Shown piece by piece: positions 8,493 to 17,238 of a DNA stretch of 35,220 nucleotides (position 1 is its first letter; each line of letters opens with the position of its first letter). Below the pieces are notes generated by a model. The model did no database searches. It saw nothing but the letters and a program-made list of their open reading frames with translations, and was not told the origin of the DNA. The translations under genes and the position numbers were made by a program. Origin of the DNA: Alcaligenaceae bacterium 429 (GTDB lineage Bacteria; Pseudomonadota; Gammaproteobacteria; Burkholderiales; Burkholderiaceae_B). The DNA is taken from contig SRSN01000008.1 of NCBI GenBank assembly GCA_004791645.1, positions 1 through 35,220 of the forward strand, read 5' to 3'.

Positions 8493-9521
8493 TTATTCGA
8501 ACGCGGCAGCCGCTCTGTTGAGTCTGTCTGCCACAGCCAGCCATTCTGCCGTAGTAGGCAACTGCTCAATATAGAAGGCATCAAAACCTTGCTCATCCAG
8601 CTCACGCAGCAATGCATACAACGCGTGTGCAAAGTGTGCTGGCTGACTAGGTAACTCTACCCACTGCAACCCAGCGGCTAACGCTGCGGGAGCTTTCCCA
8701 AAGCCTAACAACCCTACCTTCTTAGGTGCTGTAGCCTCGGCTGCTTTGGCGTGCAACGCTGCACGCGACAAGCTAAAAAGTGGTGTTGTTGGTGCATAGT
8801 GAGCTTTTAAGCTACCCGACACACGTGGTGCATGGTGCTTAGCCCCTATTTGTACCGAACGCCCTAGTGCTGCCTCTATTTGTGCCACGCTAATGCCGCC
8901 AGGGCGCAAGACGGCCACTTCACCGGTAGTCGCCACACGTGATACATCCACAATGGTGGACTCAATCCCTACCTCGGCAGGGCCACCCTCCAAGATCATC
9001 TTGGGCTGCAATACACAACCTTTGAATTCTTGTTGTACATGGTAAGCCTGCGTAGGCGAAATACGCCCAAAACGGTTTGCGGATGGCGCAGCCACTCCAC
9101 CCTGCCCACCTTTGCACTTAGCAAAAGCAGTCAACAAGGCTTGTGCTACCGGGTGCGATGGGCATCGTACCCCTACGCTATCTTGTCCACCGGTAATTTG
9201 CAGCGGCACATGATCTGCCTTAGGCAAAATCAAGGTTAACGGGCCAGGCCAGAAACACTCTACCAAGCGCCAACCTTCATCGGGAATTTGTTTGGCCCAA
9301 TAGTACAAATCAGCCCCGGGGGCGACGTGCACAATCACCGGATGATTGCTAGGACGTCCCTTGGCTTCATAGATACTGGCCAGCGCTGCTAGGTTTTCCG
9401 CATCTGCCCCTAAACCGTAAACGGTCTCGGTAGGAAATGCGACTAGCTCGCCGGCATATAGCAATTCAGCAGCCTGCTGCACAGACTGCGCATCAGACGG
9501 GCTGATTACAGTCTCATGCAT
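8493..9521 (-). CDS. tsaC2: L-threonylcarbamoyladenylate synthase (Sua5/YciO/YrdC type)
   Basis: A 342-residue enzyme that makes threonylcarbamoyl-AMP from threonine, bicarbonate and ATP, the first step of t6A37 tRNA modification. The YrdC domain covers about residues 10-200, with FPTETVYGLGADA, KGRPSNHP, SVGVRCPSHP and APSANRFG. A linker with HYAPTTPL leads to the C-terminal Sua5 domain, so this is the long TsaC2/Sua5 form. The ATG at 9521 overlaps the purK stop by 8 bases, pointing to coupled translation at the end of the pur operon. An upstream in-frame start at 9560 would extend 13 residues into purK. Confidence 0.93.
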   Translation of the reverse strand: MHETVISPSDAQSVQQAAELLYAGELVAFPTETVYGLGADAENLAALASIYEAKGRPSNHPVIVHVAPGADLYYWAKQIPDEGWRLVECFWPGPLTLILPKADHVPLQITGGQDSVGVRCPSHPVAQALLTAFAKCKGGQGGVAAPSANRFGRISPTQAYHVQQEFKGCVLQPKMILEGGPAEVGIESTIVDVSRVATTGEVAVLRPGGISVAQIEAALGRSVQIGAKHHAPRVSGSLKAHYAPTTPLFSLSRAALHAKAAEATAPKKVGLLGFGKAPAALAAGLQWVELPSQPAHFAHALYALLRELDEQGFDAFYIEQLPTTAEWLAVADRLNRAAAAFE

Positions 9522-10686
9522 GGTACACAAAACCCAAAGGCAATGCGGCTTGTGCTGCACGTTGTTGTGCTTCTTCCAGCGTGCTACCGATCACGTTGAT
9601 ATGACCCATCTTGCGGCCTTTACGGGCTTCTGCTTTGCCATACAAATGCAAGCATGCACCCGGAACAGCCAACACACCCGCCCAATCAGGCTCACGGTAT
9701 GTGCCTTGCTCGTCAAACCACAAGTCACCCAACAGGTTCAACATCACGGAATAGCTGTGTGAGGTTGCAGAACCTAGCGGCAAACCGGCCATCACACGCG
9801 CTTGTTGTGCAAACTGGCTGGTCACACACGCATCCATCGTGAAGTGACCACTGTTATGGGGACGTGGTGCGATCTCGTTAGCAATCACCGAGCCGTCTTG
9901 CAGAATGAAAAACTCCACACAGAACACACCGTAGTAACCCAAGGTCTGCGCAATTTTCGTGGCAGCAGTAATGGCTTCTTGGTACACCGGCAAGTTAGCG
10001 GATGCCGCTGTGGAAACTGCCAAGATACCGTCACGGTGCTCGTTATGTGAAGGTACAAATGCCGCCACATCACCGTTTAGCGATCGTGCCATCACCACAG
10101 AAATTTCATCTTTCAATGGCTGCAAAGCTTCTAGCACACAGGGTACTTCGCCAAATTGAGCAAACGCATTCAGCGCCTCTTCACGGCTGCTCACACGTGC
10201 TTGGCCTTTACCGTCGTAACCCAAACGTGCTGCTTTCAAAATGCCGGGGAACAATGCCGCATCGGCATTTTGCAAATCTGCTTTGCTGTGTATAGGCGCA
10301 TAAGGCGCCACAGGTACACCAGCAGACACGATAAACGCTTTTTCAGTAATACGGTCTTGTACAACCGCTACGGCAGATGAAGAAGGCGTCACACGACTGC
10401 CTTGCTCCAAGAACTGCAAACTGGCTGCTGGTACGTTTTCAAATTCAGTCGTGATGGCTTTGCACTGTGCCGACAACGCACGCAAACCTTCTTCATCATC
10501 GTAAGCGGCACGAATATGTTTGTCCGCTACAGCGCCCGCAGGGCTGTTGAGATCGGGATCCAACACAGCCACTTTGTAGCCCAAGCTTTGGGCTGCATGA
10601 CAAAACATACGTCCCAATTGACCGCCACCAATCATACCTAGCCAGTCACTAGGTTGGATCACGGCCTCGTTTGTAACCTTGTTCAT
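9514..10686 (-). CDS. purK: 5-(carboxyamino)imidazole ribonucleotide synthase
   Basis: A 390-residue ATP-grasp enzyme that carboxylates aminoimidazole ribonucleotide on N5 using ATP and bicarbonate, in de novo purine synthesis. The N-terminal MIGGGQLGRM is the classic PurK opening, followed by the ATP-grasp core (ILKAARLGYDGKGQ, VCVEFFILQDG rendered here as FCVEFFI) and NEIAPRPHNSGHFT. It lies 23 bases after purE and overlaps the next gene by 8 bases, so purC-purE-purK-tsaC2 reads as one operon. Confidence 0.96.
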   Translation of the reverse strand: MNKVTNEAVIQPSDWLGMIGGGQLGRMFCHAAQSLGYKVAVLDPDLNSPAGAVADKHIRAAYDDEEGLRALSAQCKAITTEFENVPAASLQFLEQGSRVTPSSSAVAVVQDRITEKAFIVSAGVPVAPYAPIHSKADLQNADAALFPGILKAARLGYDGKGQARVSSREEALNAFAQFGEVPCVLEALQPLKDEISVVMARSLNGDVAAFVPSHNEHRDGILAVSTAASANLPVYQEAITAATKIAQTLGYYGVFCVEFFILQDGSVIANEIAPRPHNSGHFTMDACVTSQFAQQARVMAGLPLGSATSHSYSVMLNLLGDLWFDEQGTYREPDWAGVLAVPGACLHLYGKAEARKGRKMGHINVIGSTLEEAQQRAAQAALPLGFVYHA

Positions 10687-10709
10687 ATACTGCTCGTTTC
10701 GCTTAAAAA

Positions 10710-11219
10710 TCAGGCTTGCTCAGGTGGAGGCACCTGCATGTTACGTGCCACTTCAGTTTGGCGCGCACGGAATGCGTTTAACTTCACACGCAACGCATCA
10801 TCATACATAGCCAAGTTAGCCACCACATGCAATGCGGCATTGGCTGCACCGGCTTCGCCAATAGCAAAGGTTGCTACAGGCACGCCTTTAGGCATTTGTA
10901 CGATAGATAATAGCGAGTCTTCGCCACGCAAGTAGCGTGATGGCACCGGTACACCATAGACCGGCACTTCAGTTAGGGCTGCCAACATACCTGGCAAATG
11001 CGCAGCACCACCCGCACCAGCAATAATGGCTTTCATGCCAGTTTCACTGGCTTTACGACCATATTCCACCATATCCAACGGCATACGGTGAGCCGATACC
11101 ACTAGGGTTTCAAAGGCAATACCAAACTCTTCCAGAATGGCGGCTGCATTTTGCATTACCGGCCAGTCGCTGGAAGACCCCATGACTACCCCTACTGTTA
11201 CGGGTGCTACTGTGCTCAT
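10710..11219 (-). CDS. purE: N5-carboxyaminoimidazole ribonucleotide mutase
   Basis: A 169-residue class I PurE that moves the carboxylate made by PurK from N5 to C4 of the imidazole. [13 protein letters not shown] near the N-terminus, VSAHRMP with the catalytic His, and [13 protein letters not shown] are all present. The start ATG at 11219 has a TAAGGA sequence almost touching it and a GGAG further up. It sits 20 bases after purC and 23 bases before purK, matching the usual class I pairing of purE with purK. Confidence 0.96.
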   Translation of the reverse strand: MSTVAPVTVGVVMGSSSDWPVMQNAAAILEEFGIAFETLVVSAHRMPLDMVEYGRKASETGMKAIIAGAGGAAHLPGMLAALTEVPVYGVPVPSRYLRGEDSLLSIVQMPKGVPVATFAIGEAGAANAALHVVANLAMYDDALRVKLNAFRARQTEVARNMQVPPPEQA

Positions 11220-11239
11220 GTCCTTACTTACTCCGCGTA

Positions 11240-12124
11240 TTACTTAGTCAATTTGTCCAAGGCTTCTTGGTACTTGGCAGCCGTGCGAGCAATCACATCA
11301 GCAGGCAAACGTGGCGCTGGCGGTGTTTTGTCCCAATCTTGGGTTTCCAGCCAATCACGTACAAACTGTTTATCAAAGGAAGCTGGGCTAGTACCAACTT
11401 GGTAGCTGCTCGCATCCCAGAAACGGGAAGAGTCTGGTGTCAGCACTTCATCCATCAAGTGCAATACACCGTCTTCATCCAGACCAAACTCAAATTTTGT
11501 GTCGGCAATGATAATGCCGCGCGTTGCTGCGTAAGCAGCGGCTTCTTTGTACAAACGCAATGTGATGTCACGAATTTGCTCAGCCAACGACTGGCCTACT
11601 TCTGCCACAACGTGCAAGAAGCTGACGTTTTCATCGTGAGAGCCCATTTCTGCTTTAGCAGCAGGTGTAAAAATAGGCTCAGGCAATTGGCTAGCTTGTT
11701 GCAAACCCGCAGGCAGTGGAATGCCGCAGATTGCGCCTGTTTTTTGATATTCTTTCCAGCCCGAACCAATGATATAGCCGCGTGCTACGGCCTCTACCAT
11801 GATAGGTTTTAAACGCTTTACTACTACCGCACGGTCTTTAACCTGAGCCTGCTCATCAGCAGCCACCACGTCAACAGCACGTACAGTTGTAGAGTGATTA
11901 GGTACGATGTGCGCCAGCTTCTTCAGCCAAAACTCCGTCATGTTCGTCAGCACAGCCCCTTTACCAGGGATGGGATCATCCATGATCACATCAAAAGCTG
12001 ACAATCTATCGGAAGCAACCACTAGAAGTTTATCGTCGCCCACCTCGTACATGTCACGCACTTTACCGCGTGCCAACAAAGGTAGGGATTTCAGAGTGGA
12101 TTCGAAAAGCGCCTGTTGCACCAT
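11240..12124 (-). CDS. purC: phosphoribosylaminoimidazole-succinocarboxamide synthase
   Basis: A 294-residue SAICAR synthase that joins CAIR with aspartate using [16 protein letters not shown] near the N-terminus, [24 protein letters not shown] and DTKFEFGLD are the family landmarks. It is the first gene of the pur set. The start is supported by AAGGA four bases upstream. A hairpin and T6 run lie in its leader (12134-12165), so expression may be attenuated or isolated from fba. Confidence 0.96.
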   Translation of the reverse strand: MVQQALFESTLKSLPLLARGKVRDMYEVGDDKLLVVASDRLSAFDVIMDDPIPGKGAVLTNMTEFWLKKLAHIVPNHSTTVRAVDVVAADEQAQVKDRAVVVKRLKPIMVEAVARGYIIGSGWKEYQKTGAICGIPLPAGLQQASQLPEPIFTPAAKAEMGSHDENVSFLHVVAEVGQSLAEQIRDITLRLYKEAAAYAATRGIIIADTKFEFGLDEDGVLHLMDEVLTPDSSRFWDASSYQVGTSPASFDKQFVRDWLETQDWDKTPPAPRLPADVIARTAAKYQEALDKLTK

Positions 12125-12133
12125 GTTTTCCTT

Positions 12134-12165
12134 AAAAAAGCGCCTTGCTGCGGGCGAGCAGCAAG
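12134..12165 (-). promoter_or_regulatory. purC leader hairpin with T6 run
   Basis: On the minus strand an 8-bp perfect stem (12158-12165 with 12144-12151, six-base loop) is followed by GCGC and six T residues at 12139-12134, directly before the purC ribosome site. An alternative short CGCC/GGCG hairpin ends one base before the T-run and cannot form together with the larger stem. It may be a second terminator after fba or an attenuator of purC. No purine riboswitch core was recognised. Confidence 0.45.
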
Positions 12166-12193
12166 TCAGAGGGATCTAACCCCGCAAACAAAT

Positions 12194-12216
12194 CAGGCCA
12201 TCCGTGGGATGGCCTG
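12194..12216 (-). terminator. terminator of fba
   Basis: A 10-bp perfect stem (12194-12203 with 12207-12216) with a three-base loop begins 10 bases after the fba stop codon. On the minus strand it is followed by ATTTGTTTG, a loose T-rich tract, so it is probably an intrinsic terminator of moderate strength. Confidence 0.65.
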
Positions 12217-12225
12217 TATTAAGCC

Positions 12226-13290
12226 TTACTGTACCTTTTGGGCCAGTTCGCCCGAGGCATAACGGCGGGCAATTTCATCCAAGGCTATAGGTTTGATTTT
12301 GGATGCATTACCTGCAGTACCAAACTGCTCGTAACGAGCTACACACACTGCTTTGGCAGCAGCACGTGCTGGTTTCAGGTATTCACGTGGATCAAACTTG
12401 TCTGGATATGTAAACAAGAAACGGCGGATCGCAGCAGTCATCGCCAAACGGATGTCTGTGTCGATGTTTACTTTACGCACACCGTATTTGATAGCTTCTT
12501 GAATTTCCGCTACGGGCACACCGTAGGTTTCTTTCATGTCGCCACCGAATTCACGGATTTCAGCCAACAACTCTTGTGGCACGCTGGAACTACCGTGCAT
12601 CACCAAGTGAGTGTTAGGCAAACGAGCGTGGATTTCTTTCACGCGCTGGATGGACAAGATATCGCCTGTAGGTTCGCGAGTGAACTTGTACGCACCGTGG
12701 CTAGTACCAATAGCAATCGCCAACGCATCCAACTGAGTGCGACGAACGAAGTCTGCGGCTTGCTCTGGGCTAGTCAGCAACTCGTCTAGTGTCAACACGC
12801 CATCAAAGCCGTGACCGTCTTCTTTGTCGCCTTGCATGGTTTCCAATGAACCCAAGCAACCCAACTCGCCTTCTACTGTCACGCCCAACTTGTGAGCCAT
12901 CTCTACGACGCGACGAGTCACGTCTACGTTGTATTCGTAGTCAGCAACTGTTTTACCGTCTTCTTCCAAAGAACCGTCCATCATCACGCTGCTAAAGCCC
13001 ATCTCGATGGCGCCTTTACATACAGCTGGTGACTGGCCGTGATCTTGGTGCATCACCACAGGAATGTGCGGGTAGCTTTCAACGGCGGAACGAATCAAAC
13101 CTTGCAGGAATTTTTCGCCTGCGTATTTGCGGGCGCCTGCCGAAGCTTGCATGATAACGGGGCTATCAGTCTCAGCTGCCGCTTCCATGATTGCCTGGAC
13201 CTGCTCCAGATTGTTCACGTTAAATGCGGGAATGCCGTAGCCATTTTCAGCCGCATGATCCAACAGCTGACGCATGGAAACCAAGGCCAT
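12226..13290 (-). CDS. fba: fructose-bisphosphate aldolase, class II
   Basis: A 354-residue zinc-dependent aldolase interconverting fructose 1,6-bisphosphate and the two triose phosphates. His81, Asp83 and His84 in VMHQDHG form part of the metal/catalytic site; the phosphate-binding MHGSSSVPQ and KVNIDTDIR follow. The length fits the longer class II form common in betaproteobacteria (often named after the Calvin-cycle type). An AGGAGA site precedes the start. The gene is flanked by terminator hairpins on both sides, so it may be largely its own transcription unit between mog and purC. Confidence 0.96.
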   Translation of the reverse strand: MALVSMRQLLDHAAENGYGIPAFNVNNLEQVQAIMEAAAETDSPVIMQASAGARKYAGEKFLQGLIRSAVESYPHIPVVMHQDHGQSPAVCKGAIEMGFSSVMMDGSLEEDGKTVADYEYNVDVTRRVVEMAHKLGVTVEGELGCLGSLETMQGDKEDGHGFDGVLTLDELLTSPEQAADFVRRTQLDALAIAIGTSHGAYKFTREPTGDILSIQRVKEIHARLPNTHLVMHGSSSVPQELLAEIREFGGDMKETYGVPVAEIQEAIKYGVRKVNIDTDIRLAMTAAIRRFLFTYPDKFDPREYLKPARAAAKAVCVARYEQFGTAGNASKIKPIALDEIARRYASGELAQKVQ

Positions 13291-13312
13291 GAAGATCTCC
13301 TGAGTACTTGAA

Positions 13313-13347
13313 TAAAATAACTAAATCACCCGTAATTTTACGGGTGA
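13313..13347 (-). terminator. terminator of the mog-like gene
   Basis: A 9-bp perfect stem (13326-13334 with 13339-13347) and four-base loop lies downstream of the mog-like gene. On the minus strand it is followed by ATTTAGTTATTTT, a T-rich tract, and lies upstream of fba. Confidence 0.65.
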
Positions 13348-13373
13348 AAACGAATTCTTGCTTGTTTTGCGTA

Positions 13374-13994
13374 TTATTGTTTAGGCCTACGTGCCGATTT
13401 TGGGCGAAATGCCGACACTATGTGCTCGTGTGTTTCCACATACGGGCCACCAATAAGATCAATGCAGTAAGGCACGGCCGCAAAAATACCGGGCACTACA
13501 ACGTTACCTTGATCGTCTCTCAAACCTTCTAGCGTTTCTTTGATCGCTTTAGGCTGACCGGGCAAGTTCAAAATCAATGCCGCATGATCAGCCGTTTCGC
13601 GCAGCACACCCACTTGGCGTGACAAAATCGCTGTCGGTACAAACTTCAAACTAATTTGGCGCATTTGCTCACCAAACCCCGGCATTTCGCGTGTAGCTAC
13701 TGCCAAAGTGGCTTCAGGTGTGACATCTCTACGCGCTGGCCCCGTACCACCAGTGGTCAACACTAGGTCACAACCCAACTCATCCACCAACTCTTTTAAG
13801 GTGGCCGAGATAGTGTCTGTGTCATCGGGTACTAAACGCGACACGCACTGTGCAGGCTGCACCAACGCTGCCGCTAACCATGACTCCAAGGCAGGGATAC
13901 CTTCATCTTGATATTGACCGCCTGAAGCTCTATCAGAAACCGACACCAGCCCCACCAACAATTCATCTGGATGCGTACGCTGTAATTTTTTCAC
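13374..13994 (-). CDS. mog: MoaB/Mog family molybdopterin adenylyltransferase-like protein
   Basis: A 206-residue MoaB/Mog-domain protein that would adenylate molybdopterin before molybdate insertion. LVSVSDRASGGQYQDEGIPA opens the domain, and TTGGTGPARRDVTPEA is the substrate/nucleotide loop of the family (the usual Pro is Arg here). A GTG at 13994 with GAGGGA just upstream is preferred; a TTG at 14012 is possible. No other molybdenum-cofactor gene is in the window. It lies between the SDR gene and fba and ends at its own terminator, so it appears to be a single gene. Confidence 0.87.
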   Translation of the reverse strand: MKKLQRTHPDELLVGLVSVSDRASGGQYQDEGIPALESWLAAALVQPAQCVSRLVPDDTDTISATLKELVDELGCDLVLTTGGTGPARRDVTPEATLAVATREMPGFGEQMRQISLKFVPTAILSRQVGVLRETADHAALILNLPGQPKAIKETLEGLRDDQGNVVVPGIFAAVPYCIDLIGGPYVETHEHIVSAFRPKSARRPKQ

Positions 13995-14091
13995 AAGTCC
14001 CTCACAGTACAATGGAACAAACTATTTACTATGCCCAAAAAGCAGCCGTAGCGCAAACGCATAACCCACCGTCAAACTAGGAGTTTTTGCC

Positions 14092-14931
14092 ATGCCAGCC
14101 CAGCCACTTACCGGAATTTTATACGCAGGCGCAGGCGACATTGCCAAACGCTGTTATCAACAGCTTAAACACCTCGCCGTTCCGCAGTGGGCCTTACGTC
14201 GTAACCCCAACCCAGCAGAAACCGACATACCTGCTATTCAAGCCGACCTCACCCAAGCAGATAGCCTGCAACAGCTACCTGTGTGCAGCCATGTACTGTA
14301 CACCGCGACACCTAGCGAACGCTCCGAAGCGGGTTATGCTGCCGTTTACGAAACCGGCCTAAATAACCTATTAAACGCGCTGGATCTTACTGCCTTACAA
14401 CGCTTTGTTTTTGTATCGTCCACCGCCGTCTACCGTGCGAGTGAATCTTGGATAGATGAACGCAACCCTACTGACCCTGCTCAATTCAATGGCATAGCCT
14501 TGGTAAAAGCTGAACAGTTATTGCGCGAGCGCTTGGGAGACAAACTAGTAGTGATTCGCTTTAGCGGCATCTACGGCCCAGAACGCCTGCAATGGCTGCA
14601 ACGTTTACGTAAACCGGGTTGGGTAGTCCCCTCTTCACCCGGCAATTGGGCCAACCGCATACATATTGATGATGTGGTGCAAGCGTGCAGTCTACTGCTA
14701 CAACACCCACATCCCGAAGCACTGTATGTGGGCACCGACGACACGCCATTAGAACAAATAGACCTATACACCAGCTTGGCCGAATATATAGGGATCACCC
14801 CACCACAGCGCGATGATCAGGCTCCCGCTCAAGGCAAGCGTTTTAGTAACCAACGTTTAAAACAGCTAGGCTGGACACCAAAATGGCCTGACACCCTAGC
14901 AGGTTATCAGGCCATTTTGAGCGCGTTATAA
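14092..14931 (+). CDS. atypical SDR / NAD(P)-dependent epimerase-like protein
   Basis: A 279-residue Rossmann-fold protein of the extended/atypical SDR type. LYAGAGDIAKR (10-20) is the dinucleotide-binding glycine motif, FVSSTAVY (107-114) the strand carrying the SDR serine/threonine, and IRFSGIYGPER resembles epimerases. The expected YxxxK is IALVK, so the catalytic Tyr is replaced by Ile135 while Lys139 remains. An AGGAG site lies seven bases before the ATG. It is the only plus-strand gene between mog and pgk and ends 18 bases from the convergent pgk stop. It resembles E. coli YeeZ-type proteins; the function is unknown. Confidence 0.8.
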   Translation: MPAQPLTGILYAGAGDIAKRCYQQLKHLAVPQWALRRNPNPAETDIPAIQADLTQADSLQQLPVCSHVLYTATPSERSEAGYAAVYETGLNNLLNALDLTALQRFVFVSSTAVYRASESWIDERNPTDPAQFNGIALVKAEQLLRERLGDKLVVIRFSGIYGPERLQWLQRLRKPGWVVPSSPGNWANRIHIDDVVQACSLLLQHPHPEALYVGTDDTPLEQIDLYTSLAEYIGITPPQRDDQAPAQGKRFSNQRLKQLGWTPKWPDTLAGYQAILSAL

Positions 14932-14949
14932 CTCCCAACTACGTTAGGC

Positions 14950-16146
14950 TTACTCCGCTGCGCGTTCCTGCAATACCGCTACGGCAGGCAAACTTTTACC
15001 TTCCAGGAACTCCAGGAAAGCGCCACCACCAGTAGAGATATAGCCAATCTTATCGGCCACATCAAAGGCTGCAATTGCAGCCAAGGTGTCACCACCACCA
15101 GCGATAGAGAAAGCGTTTGAGTCAGCAATAGCTTGTGCCAACACGCGTGTGCCGCCTGCAAAGTTCGGGAACTCAAACACGCCCACTGGGCCGTTCCAAA
15201 CAATAGTGCCTGCGTTACGCAAAATGCCAGCCAACTGTTGAGCTGTTTCAGGGCCGATGTCCAGAATCAGATCATCTTCCTCTACATCAGTAGCGGCTTT
15301 CACAGTAGGCTCAGCATCGGTAGCAAAGCTTTTGGCACACACCACATCCACAGGAATAGGTACTTCAGCACCACGCTCTTTCATCACAGCAATGACTTGG
15401 CGAGCTTCATCTACTTGGCTTTCTTCTACCAGAGATTTACCTACTTTCAGGCCCTTTGCCAGCATGAATGTGTTGGCAATACCACCACCCACGATCAACT
15501 GGTCTACTTTGTTCGCCAAGGCCAACAAAATGGACAGCTTAGTAGAAACTTTGGCACCACCCACAATCGCCACCAAAGGACGAGCTGGGTCAGTCAACGT
15601 ACGGCTCAACGCGTTCAGCTCGGCTTCCAACAAAGGACCAGCACATGCGATAGGAGCGTAACGCGCTACACCTTCGGTAGAAGCTTGAGCACGGTGAGCC
15701 GCACCAAATGCATCATTCACGTAGATGTCGCACAATGCGGCCATTTTTCGTGCCAGAGTTTCGTCATTGGCTTTTTCGCCTACATTGCAGCGGCAGTTTT
15801 CCAGCAGCACGATCTGACCCGGAGCGATATCTACCCCTTCGATCCAATCACGTTGTAGGGGTACGGAAACGCCCAGCAGCTCACTCAAACGCTCAGCAAT
15901 AGGAGTCAGTGTGTCGCGAGGCATTATTTCGCCTTCTTTGGGACGGCCCAAATGGCTCATCACCATCACGGCGGCGCCGGCATCCAATGCCATGTGAATG
16001 GCTTCCAGCGACGCACGAATGCGTGTGTCTTCAGTAATAGCACCGCCGGCCATCGGTACGTTCATATCGGAACGTATCAGCACGCGCTTGCCTGCCACTT
16101 GGCCTTCGGCCACCAGTTGGCTTAGTGTTTTAATCGTAGTAATCAT
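14950..16146 (-). CDS. pgk: phosphoglycerate kinase
   Basis: A 398-residue kinase interconverting 1,3-bisphosphoglycerate/ADP and 3-phosphoglycerate/[13 protein letters not shown] (substrate side), [26 protein letters not shown] and GGGDTLAAI (nucleotide side) are intact and in the usual order. The gene follows gap by 60 bases, with a strong hairpin between them. An AGGATA stretch upstream may serve as ribosome site. Confidence 0.97.
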   Translation of the reverse strand: MITTIKTLSQLVAEGQVAGKRVLIRSDMNVPMAGGAITEDTRIRASLEAIHMALDAGAAVMVMSHLGRPKEGEIMPRDTLTPIAERLSELLGVSVPLQRDWIEGVDIAPGQIVLLENCRCNVGEKANDETLARKMAALCDIYVNDAFGAAHRAQASTEGVARYAPIACAGPLLEAELNALSRTLTDPARPLVAIVGGAKVSTKLSILLALANKVDQLIVGGGIANTFMLAKGLKVGKSLVEESQVDEARQVIAVMKERGAEVPIPVDVVCAKSFATDAEPTVKAATDVEEDDLILDIGPETAQQLAGILRNAGTIVWNGPVGVFEFPNFAGGTRVLAQAIADSNAFSIAGGGDTLAAIAAFDVADKIGYISTGGGAFLEFLEGKSLPAVAVLQERAAE

Positions 16147-16167
16147 GATTGCTTTATCCTAGGCACG

Positions 16168-16195
16168 ACAAAGGCGGGGCCCCCCCGCCTTTTTG
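16168..16195 (-). terminator. GC-rich hairpin between gap and pgk
   Basis: The stem AGGCGGGG/CCCCGCCT (16172-16179 with 16183-16190) can be extended by flanking A/T pairs. On the minus strand it is followed by TTTG, and on the plus strand by TTTTTGAG. It lies about 16 bases past the gap stop. It probably terminates part of the gap transcripts, so pgk may depend on readthrough or a promoter of its own. Confidence 0.65.
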
Positions 16196-16206
16196 AGCCG
16201 CTGAAT

Positions 16207-17223
16207 TTATTTGGCGGTCATCATCGCATGAGCCGTATCCAGCATACGCACGGAGAAAGCCCATTCGTTGTCGTACCATGCAGCAACTTTTACCAAGTTA
16301 CCACCCGATACTTTAGTCAGCATAGAATCCACAGTGCTAGACGCTGTGCTGTGGTTGTAGTCTGTGGACACCAGCGGTTCATCGCTGTAGTCCAGCACGC
16401 CTTTCAATGCACCTTGGGAGGCTTTTTTCAGGATGCTGTTTACTTCTTCTACGCTGGTAGGACGAGCCGACATAAATGTCAGATCAACCATGGACACGTT
16501 GATGGTCGGCACGCGTACAGCGTAACCATCCAACTTGCCGTTCAACTCTGGCAATACCAAACCTACTGCTGCAGCTGCACCAGTTTTAGTTGGGATCATG
16601 CTCATTGTGGCTGCACGCGCACGGCGCAAATCTTTGTGTGCAACGTCGATCAGTACCTGGTCGTTTGTGAAAGCGTGAATAGTAGTCATCAAACCATTCA
16701 CAATTCCCAACTCTTGGTTCAAAGGCTGAGCCAATGGTGCCAAGCAGTTAGTGGTGCAAGAAGCGTTAGACACAACGGTATCAGTCGCTTTCAGCACGTT
16801 GTGGTTCACACCGTACACGATAGTCGCGTCTACATCTTTGCCACCAGGAGCAGAGATCAACACTTTCTTAGCACCAGCTTGCAAATGCGCGCTTGCTGCT
16901 TCTTTGGTTGTGAAGCGGCCTGTGCAATCCATGACCACGTCTACGTTCAGTTCGCCCCAAGGCAATTTAGTAGGATCACGCTCGGACAACAAACGAATAC
17001 GATCACCGTTGATGACCAAGTACTCTTTGCCTTCCAGCTCTACCTCGGCGTTGAAACGGCCATGTACCGTATCAAAACGTGTGAGGTGTCTAGCCACTTC
17101 GTCTTGGCCAGGAGCGTTAATCGCTACGATTTCAATACCGTGTTTCTTACCGTACTCGTAGTGAGCACGCAGTGTCATACGGCCAATACGACCATAGCCA
17201 TTGATAGCGACGCGAATCGTCAT
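16207..17223 (-). CDS. gap: type I glyceraldehyde-3-phosphate dehydrogenase
   Basis: A 338-residue phosphorylating [13 protein letters not shown] (8-15) binds the dinucleotide, Cys156 in SNASCTTNC is the catalytic thiol, and YDNEWAFS closes the family pattern. After the second strand the usual AIND is AINA: Ala37 replaces the Asp that normally contacts the NAD ribose hydroxyls. Bacillus GapB, a gluconeogenic NADP enzyme, has the same change. The C-terminal half also recalls erythrose-4-phosphate dehydrogenase (Epd), which cannot be excluded. Placed 15 bases after tkt, with a TAGGAGA ribosome site. Confidence 0.93.
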   Translation of the reverse strand: MTIRVAINGYGRIGRMTLRAHYEYGKKHGIEIVAINAPGQDEVARHLTRFDTVHGRFNAEVELEGKEYLVINGDRIRLLSERDPTKLPWGELNVDVVMDCTGRFTTKEAASAHLQAGAKKVLISAPGGKDVDATIVYGVNHNVLKATDTVVSNASCTTNCLAPLAQPLNQELGIVNGLMTTIHAFTNDQVLIDVAHKDLRRARAATMSMIPTKTGAAAAVGLVLPELNGKLDGYAVRVPTINVSMVDLTFMSARPTSVEEVNSILKKASQGALKGVLDYSDEPLVSTDYNHSTASSTVDSMLTKVSGGNLVKVAAWYDNEWAFSVRMLDTAHAMMTAK

Positions 17224-17238
17224 CTTGGATCTCCTAAT

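Noticed and set aside
11204-11812. Plus-strand open frame of 202 codons opposite purC
   Set aside because: Antisense shadow of purC; composition is not protein-like.
15133-15858. Plus-strand open frame of 241 codons opposite pgk
   Set aside because: Antisense shadow of a conserved gene, with no sign of a real protein.
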